DNA of 29,666 nucleotides from Treponema sp. (GTDB taxonomy: Bacteria > Spirochaetota > Spirochaetia > Treponematales > Breznakiellaceae), in the NCBI GenBank assembly GCA_031255615.1, contig JAIRSD010000106.1, forward strand, positions 1-29,666. Direction: 5' to 3'. The notes under the pieces are model-generated. The model made no database searches and was not told the DNA's origin. It saw nothing but the letters and a program-made list of their open reading frames with translations. The position numbers were made by a program, and so were the translations under genes. Below are positions 25,069-29,666 of the stretch, in pieces; within the stretch, counting starts at the first letter, position 1; the number at the start of each line of letters is the position of its first letter.

Positions 25069-25108
25069 ATCGATTCAGGAGAGACGCGGGGCCTTCGGAT
25101 CGAGCATA

Positions 25109-25126
25109 CCGGCATCCGGCTGCCGG
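25109..25126 (-). terminator. Hairpin after the mannosidase stop
   Basis: CCGGCA/TGCCGG stem with a six-base loop, starting seven bases beyond the mannosidase stop codon on the minus strand. No T-tract follows, so a terminator role is only possible. Confidence 0.3.
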
Positions 25127-25132
25127 GGGGGC

Positions 25133-28100
25133 CTAGAATTCCACCAGCACCGTCTTGATTTCAAAGGGCCGGAATTCCAGGGCGATTTCGTCTCCGGCGC
25201 GGCTGAGTTCCGCCCGGGGCCGCTCCAGCATGTCGGTTTCCCAGGCCCCGGAGATCCCGCCGCCGGGGGGGTTGAAGCGAAGCAGGGCCCGGGACCGGCC
25301 CCCCAGACTTTCGTAGAGCCGCAGCACCAGGGCCCGGTCCTTTTTTTGTTTTGTCAGTCCAAAGGGGCTTTCCGGGGCCTTGAGGCACTCCAGGATCACG
25401 CCGGGGTTGTCTATTGTGAGGGGGGAATAGCGGGAGGGATCCGCCGCGGCTGTCTCGACGGGGGCCGCCGCGCCGGAGCCGCATTCCCAGATTCCGGGGG
25501 CGTTGAGTTCGTAGGCGGCCCGGACGGTTCCTGACCGGGCGAAGGGCCCCGCGAAGGGGAACAGGGCATAGGTAAAGCTGTGGCGGCCCTGATCCGCCTC
25601 CTCGTCCGGGGCGGCGGGGGAACGGAGCAGGGTAAGCCGGATATTTCCGCCGGAAACGTCGCAGCCGTACTTGCAGTCGTTAAGCAGGGCCAGCCCCGAA
25701 GCGGCGTCCTCCACCGAGACCCACTTATGGGCGCAGATTTCGAACATCGCCCGGTCCTGGGGCAAATTTTTGTGGGTGTTCCGCAGGAGATGGCCGTACT
25801 GCACCTCGCAGCGGACCTGAGCCGCATCAATGTCGCTGTCGAAGCAGACTTTAAGGAGCCGCCGCTTTTCATGCCAATCCACCCGGGTAACAAAATCCAC
25901 GCGCCGGTTCCGGGCGTAGGCGATCATGTCCTGGGTCAGGACGGAGGCCCGCCCGATACGGTAGACCCGGCGCAGGATAAAACACTCGCTCCCGGCGGCG
26001 GCGACGGCGGTCGATTGAAGTCCGGTTTCATCTTCCAGGAAGGCGGTCCAGTCCGCGTCGATGTCCCAGGCTTCCCAGAGGACCGGCAGATCCTGGGCGC
26101 CCACGAAGTAATTGAAGCGGCCCCCCGCGCGGACCAGCTCCCGATCCCCCTCCTTATCCCGCATCCCCCGGATTGCCCCGGAATCGTCAAACTGAATCCG
26201 GTAGAAGGGGGTGTCCAGGACGCCGCCGTCGTAGGCGAAGGGGGAAGGCCCCTCGGCCTCGCCGCCCGCGAAATGGGCCCAGCCCAGGGCCGGCAGCCTG
26301 GGGGAGAAGGCCGCCGTTTCCTCGCCGTCGATGTTCCGGAAACGCTGGACGGGGAAGGCGGCGTCCCCCGGGACCGCGCCGGCGGGCCGCAGGGCCCGGA
26401 GTTCCGGCCCCAGGAGGGAGGCGGGCATAAAGACCGGATCCTCCCGGTCCCAGGAAAGGCTGTTGAACAAGGTAAGCGGCGCCTTGCCGGGCCCCCCGGC
26501 GTGGATCTGCTCCCGCAGGGTTTTGGCAAGCGCCGTCAGGGAGCCTTCGATCTCCCGGTAGGATTCTTCGGCCTCCCGGTAGACCCGATTGATCGAGGAA
26601 CCGGGGATGATGTCGTGGAACTGGTTGGTCAAAAGGGCCTTCCAGTTTTTCAGGAGCTCCCCCTGGGGATAGGGGGCCCAGCCGTTGAGGGCGGCGACGG
26701 CAAAGAGGGCCTCGGTATGGCGCAGGGCGAATTCCAGGCGGCGGTTCCAGCGTTTGGTCCTGGCCTGGGTGGTATAGGTGCCCCGGTGGAGTTCCAGGTA
26801 CAGTTCCCCCCGCCACTCGGGCCACTGGATTTCCCCATCGGGGCCGAAGACGCTGTCCAGGGCGGCGGAGATCCGGTTCCACCGGGCCCGGGGGGCCCCT
26901 TCCAGGTCCGCCAGACGCTTCGCCATCTCCAGGTCCCCCCGGGCCGTGCCGCCGCCGCCGTCCCCCTCCCCTACGGCGTTGACCGCCTGGGACTGAATCT
27001 CCTTATGCTGAATCTGATCCCAGATCTCCGCCAGGAATTCGGGCCCCGCCTTGCCGTTGTAGCCCCGCAGCCGGGAGGAGATGTAGTGGGTCTTGATTCC
27101 CGTGCCGTCTATGCCCCGCCAGATAAAGGTGTCGTAGGGGAAACGGGTGGTATCGTTCCAGTTGATCTTGCTGGTAACAAAATATTTGATCCCGCAGCCC
27201 GCCAGAATTTGGGGCAGCGCCGCGGCGTAGCCGAAGACATCGGGAAGCCAGAGGGTGTCCGCCTCGCGGCCCAGCAGTTCCCAGTTCGCCCGCTTCCCCA
27301 CCAGGAATTGGCGGACCAGGGATTCCCCGCCGGAAAGATTGCAGTCCGCCTCCACCCACATGCCCCCGTTGGGATCCCAGTTCCCCTTCCGGCAGGCCTC
27401 TTTCACGGCCTCAAAAATTGAGGGGTACTCCCGCTTGATGATCTCCAGTTGGGCGGGCTGGGTCTGGATAAAGACAAAGTCGGGGTACTCCTCCGCCAGG
27501 CGGATCATGTTGATGTAGGTCCGGGCGGCCTTCCGCACGGTTTCCCCGATATGCCAGAGCCAGGCGTGATCGATGTGGGCGTGGCCGATAAGGTGAATCT
27601 CCGGAACCGTGGGGCCGTTTTTCGCCTCCAAAAGGGGGGCGAGTTCCCGGGAAGCCGCCGCCGCTTTCCGGTCCAGATCCTCCCCGGCGGAATCGAAGGG
27701 GATCTTCAGCAGAGCGTCGTAAAGGCCCTTGATAATCCGGGCCCGCCGCAGGGAATTATCGGGCAGGATCCCGGCCAGGTCAAACAGGCAGGCCGCGTCG
27801 TAGTAAAGCCGGTACACCGGCTCCACCCGCTCCACCAGGGCGCCGCCCTCAAAAATATTCGGGTATCCGGGAATCTGCCGCTGGAGGGTAAGGATAACCT
27901 TTTCCCCCTCAAAGGGATGGACCCCCGGATAGGGATGCCCCGCGTAGGATTCCAGATAGAGGCGGTGGACCTTCCCGTCCGCCATGGAGGGAGGAATCTT
28001 GACCTTCTTGTGGGCGGGATTAAAGGCCCCCGCCGGCTTTCCGTCCAGAAAAAGAAGGGAATCCGCGTTGGGGATGATCCGCAGGTACCGGGGATAGCCA

Positions 28101-28345
28101 TTCCCCGCGTAGTCCCCGGCAGGAAGGGCAAACTCCGACCGGAACCAGTAGCAGCGCCAGGGCTTCCCGTATGCCCAGGGACAGGATATTTTTTCCCAGG
28201 CTTCCGGGGGAAGCTCCCCGGGCCCGCGAAAACTCTCCTCCGTGGACAGGGCCTCAAATTCAAGCCCCCCGATTTCCCGGTAGCGCCGGGATTTCAAAAC
28301 AGAAAGGTACTGCCTTATCCGCTGCTCCGCCTTTGGAATCAACAT
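25133..28345 (-). CDS. Glycoside hydrolase family 38 alpha-mannosidase
   Basis: About 1070 residues, normal for bacterial GH38. After an N-terminal beta domain, IHLIGHAHIDHAWLW carries the zinc-binding His and Asp, and GGMWVEADCNLSGGESLVRQFL and LWLPDVFGYAAALPQIL (catalytic nucleophile Asp) follow. Next come YFVTSKINWND, LYLELHRGTYTTQARTKRWNRRLE and QFHDIIPGSSI, all family landmarks; the C-terminal half is the beta-sandwich. It releases alpha-mannose from glycans in a retaining, metal-dependent reaction. There is no signal peptide, so it is probably cytoplasmic. I chose ATG 28345 (GGAGG five bases before, giving MLIPKAEQRIRQYL). The frame stays open to 28501 with ATG 28417 as alternative, but the longest version starts in repeat copy 4. 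Confidence 0.9.
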   Translation of the reverse strand: MLIPKAEQRIRQYLSVLKSRRYREIGGLEFEALSTEESFRGPGELPPEAWEKISCPWAYGKPWRCYWFRSEFALPAGDYAGNGYPRYLRIIPNADSLLFLDGKPAGAFNPAHKKVKIPPSMADGKVHRLYLESYAGHPYPGVHPFEGEKVILTLQRQIPGYPNIFEGGALVERVEPVYRLYYDAACLFDLAGILPDNSLRRARIIKGLYDALLKIPFDSAGEDLDRKAAAASRELAPLLEAKNGPTVPEIHLIGHAHIDHAWLWHIGETVRKAARTYINMIRLAEEYPDFVFIQTQPAQLEIIKREYPSIFEAVKEACRKGNWDPNGGMWVEADCNLSGGESLVRQFLVGKRANWELLGREADTLWLPDVFGYAAALPQILAGCGIKYFVTSKINWNDTTRFPYDTFIWRGIDGTGIKTHYISSRLRGYNGKAGPEFLAEIWDQIQHKEIQSQAVNAVGEGDGGGGTARGDLEMAKRLADLEGAPRARWNRISAALDSVFGPDGEIQWPEWRGELYLELHRGTYTTQARTKRWNRRLEFALRHTEALFAVAALNGWAPYPQGELLKNWKALLTNQFHDIIPGSSINRVYREAEESYREIEGSLTALAKTLREQIHAGGPGKAPLTLFNSLSWDREDPVFMPASLLGPELRALRPAGAVPGDAAFPVQRFRNIDGEETAAFSPRLPALGWAHFAGGEAEGPSPFAYDGGVLDTPFYRIQFDDSGAIRGMRDKEGDRELVRAGGRFNYFVGAQDLPVLWEAWDIDADWTAFLEDETGLQSTAVAAAGSECFILRRVYRIGRASVLTQDMIAYARNRRVDFVTRVDWHEKRRLLKVCFDSDIDAAQVRCEVQYGHLLRNTHKNLPQDRAMFEICAHKWVSVEDAASGLALLNDCKYGCDVSGGNIRLTLLRSPAAPDEEADQGRHSFTYALFPFAGPFARSGTVRAAYELNAPGIWECGSGAAAPVETAAADPSRYSPLTIDNPGVILECLKAPESPFGLTKQKKDRALVLRLYESLGGRSRALLRFNPPGGGISGAWETDMLERPRAELSRAGDEIALEFRPFEIKTVLVEF

Positions 28346-28493
28346 ACGCGCCTCCGCAAAAACCTTGGCCGCCGCGCTGCCGGCATAGCGGTTGGACCCG
28401 CGCCGAGGTTCTCCCATTCTTATATCTTGGGAAGCAAATTGCAAGAAGCCGGGGGGAAATGCCGCGTATCGAGTGTATGTTGGGTGTATTTTT

Positions 28494-28619
28494 GGGCGCA
28501 TATTTTGCGGCGGGCCGCAAAAAACCGGGCTATCCAGGGCTCCGCTTCGCTCCGGCCCCGCCTCCGGCGTGGCTGCTCCGCACCCTTCCTATCCCTTGCG
28601 CGGGCAATGCCGCCCGCGC
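28494..28619 (-). repeat. Hairpin-variable intergenic repeat, copy 4 (inverted)
   Basis: On the minus strand, an 8-bp hairpin GCGCGGGC/GCCCGCGC (28619-28612/28605-28598) overlaps the start of island 1, CGCGCAAGGG-ATAGGA (28602-28587). The middle hairpin is longer (about 28586-28536) and branched, closed by AGGG/CCCT. Island 2 is reduced to GGATAGCCCGG (28535-28525). Hairpin C is TTTTGCGGC/GCCGCAAAA (28522-28514/28511-28503, outer pairing imperfect). Island 3 is ATGCGCCC (28501-28494). It lies between the kinase gene and the mannosidase gene, both on the same strand. Confidence 0.85.
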
Positions 28620-28683
28620 TGCGCCGCCGAAAACCGGCAAAACTTTTAGTCCGGCCCCCAGCGGCGCGGCGGTACGGGGAGCT

Positions 28684-29666
28684 TCATTCGGCGGCCCCCG
28701 GAGAATCCCGCGGGGGGCCTTCGCCGCACCGGACCTGCTCAAAGCTCCCCATCTCCTGGTAGCGGCGGTACAGGGCGTCGTAAAGCTCCCGCCGGGCCGG
28801 ACAGGGGGCGTAGGTTTTTTCCACCGCCGGACAGAGGACCCCCTGGGCCGCGGGAACGTCGGGGTACAGGCCGGCGGCGACCGCCGCGAATATGGCGGCC
28901 CCCAGGGCCACCGACTGATCGCTTTTCCGCACCTGAATAGGCATGTCCAGCACGTCCGCGAGGATCTGCATGACCAGGGAAGATTTACGGGCCACCCCGC
29001 CCACCGCGTACAGGACATCCACGGGGATCCCCTCGTCCCGGAAACGCTGAACAATGGCCCGGGCCCCAAAGGCGGTGGCCTCCACCAGGGCCCGGTACAG
29101 TCTTACCGCGTCCGTGCCCAGATTCAGCCCCATGACGGCCCCCTGCACCAGGGCGCTCACATCCGGGCTGCGGCGGCCGTTGAACCAGTCCAGGGCCGCC
29201 GGAGCGTCCCGTCCGGGCTCCAGCTTTTCCGCCTCCTCCTCAATCCGGGGGAGCAGTTTTTTGGCGATCTCCCTTTTCAGATCTTCCTTGATCCGGGGGC
29301 TGAGGGCCCCGGATTCCGCGCCGGGGAGCAGCTTTTCCAGGGGCCAAAGCAAAAGATCCCGGAACCAGGCGTAGACATCCCCAAAGGCGCTCTGGCCCGC
29401 CTCGTAACCAATCATGCCCGGCACCACGGAACCGTCCACCTGTCCGCAGATACCCCTGATGGGTCTCTCTTCCCCCTCCGGTCTGGGGCCCACAATCATT
29501 TCGCAGATCGAGGTTCCTACCACCATTACCATCCGTCCCGGACGAACCCCGCCGCCCACGCCGCCGAAATGCGCGTCGATGCCTCCCACCCCCACGGGAA
29601 TCCCCGCCGGAAGGCCCAGCTTTTCCGCCCATTCGGCGGAAAGACGCCCCGCCGTGGTGTCGCTGG
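28684..29666 (-). CDS. araB: FGGY-family carbohydrate kinase, L-ribulokinase-like (5' end outside window)
   Basis: The minus-strand frame is open to the window edge, leaving about 327 C-terminal residues of an expected 550. LSAEWAEKLGLPAGIPVGVGGIDAH is the FGGY central region with the conserved Asp. MVMVVGTSICEMIV is the ATP-side strand, and IRGICGQVDGSVVPGMIGYEAGQSAFGDVYAWF is very typical of ribulokinase AraB rather than xylulokinase. NGRRSPD and AVGGVARKSSLVMQILADVLDMPI form the C-terminal adenosine-binding motif. It would phosphorylate L-ribulose (arabinose use) or a related ketose in the cytoplasm. An internal GTG at 29595 is not the start because the homologous frame continues upstream. 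Repeat copy 4 follows its stop by 65 bases. Confidence 0.8.
   Translation of the reverse strand, partial: SDTTAGRLSAEWAEKLGLPAGIPVGVGGIDAHFGGVGGGVRPGRMVMVVGTSICEMIVGPRPEGEERPIRGICGQVDGSVVPGMIGYEAGQSAFGDVYAWFRDLLLWPLEKLLPGAESGALSPRIKEDLKREIAKKLLPRIEEEAEKLEPGRDAPAALDWFNGRRSPDVSALVQGAVMGLNLGTDAVRLYRALVEATAFGARAIVQRFRDEGIPVDVLYAVGGVARKSSLVMQILADVLDMPIQVRKSDQSVALGAAIFAAVAAGLYPDVPAAQGVLCPAVEKTYAPCPARRELYDALYRRYQEMGSFEQVRCGEGPPRDSPGAAE

Noticed and set aside
25580..27421. A 613-codon + strand open frame opposite the mannosidase gene
   Set aside because: Proline/glycine-rich translation without motifs. It is a shadow of the GC-rich GH38 gene, whose motifs are clear on the other strand.
16114..28619. 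The four repeats as a CRISPR array
   Set aside because: Copies are kilobases apart, contain hairpins of different sequence, have no regular spacers, and no cas gene is present.
27449..28762. A 437-codon + strand open frame over the mannosidase 5' end and repeat copy 4
   Set aside because: Antisense to a well-supported gene and running through the repeat; no recognisable domain.

Overview
The window looks like the chromosome of a host-associated spirochaete of the Treponema / Breznakiellaceae type (the termite-gut group). This rests on the overall style of the proteins (treponeme-like glycosyltransferases, an 'integrase'-type IS, a DksA/TraR protein, a full-length Lhr helicase, sugar catabolism genes) and is an inference, not a database result. 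Base composition is strongly mosaic. The first genes are very AT-rich (13 of 60 bases are G/C in the line at 1681), genes from about 4.5 to 13 kb are intermediate, and everything after about 16.9 kb is very GC-rich (41 of 60 in the line at 22921).

1-13163: a surface-polysaccharide cluster, all on the + strand and mostly translationally coupled. It opens with a broken glycosyltransferase remnant, then four AT-rich glycosyltransferase-type genes (360-4447) and a membrane-anchored CDP-glycerol glycerophosphotransferase-like protein (4548-5777). A compact and complete GDP-D-glycero-alpha-D-manno-heptose pathway follows: heptose-7-phosphate kinase, sedoheptulose-7-phosphate isomerase, and a fusion of the guanylyltransferase with the heptose bisphosphate phosphatase. 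Two more GT4 enzymes, a WbaP/WcaJ-type initiating phosphoglycosyl transferase and a small secreted protein of unknown function complete it. Together they would start a glycan on undecaprenyl phosphate, make an activated heptose donor, extend the chain and possibly decorate it with glycerol phosphate. No flippase, polymerase or export gene lies inside the window.

13164-16918: a boundary zone. It has a gene-free stretch, a tRNA-Gly(TCC) on the minus strand, a decayed IS with recognisable terminal inverted repeats, remnants of three further transposase families (ISAs1, an ISNCY-like C-terminus, an IS3 OrfB fragment on the minus strand), and debris of a hybrid histidine kinase (receiver and HPt pieces).

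16915-29666: GC-rich core-like genes. These are a PHP-domain phosphatase, a DksA/TraR zinc-finger regulator (minus), a DJ-1/PfpI protein, an orphan OppF/DppF-type ABC ATPase, a 1541-residue Lhr-type helicase, a GH38 alpha-mannosidase (minus) and the C-terminal part of an L-ribulokinase-like FGGY kinase (minus, running off the window).

The most unusual signal is a dispersed intergenic repeat present four times (about 16.2, 19.0, 25.0 and, inverted, 28.5 kb). Each copy has three short nearly invariant sequence islands (CGCGCAAGGG-ATAGGAGCGG, AGCGGATAGCCCGG, ATGCGCCC) separated by hairpins. The hairpins have the same layout but completely different sequences from copy to copy, and all stay base-paired. 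Three of the four copies lie just downstream of an intact gene on the same strand. This fits a structured RNA or hairpin-bearing mobile repeat that I do not recognise as a named family.
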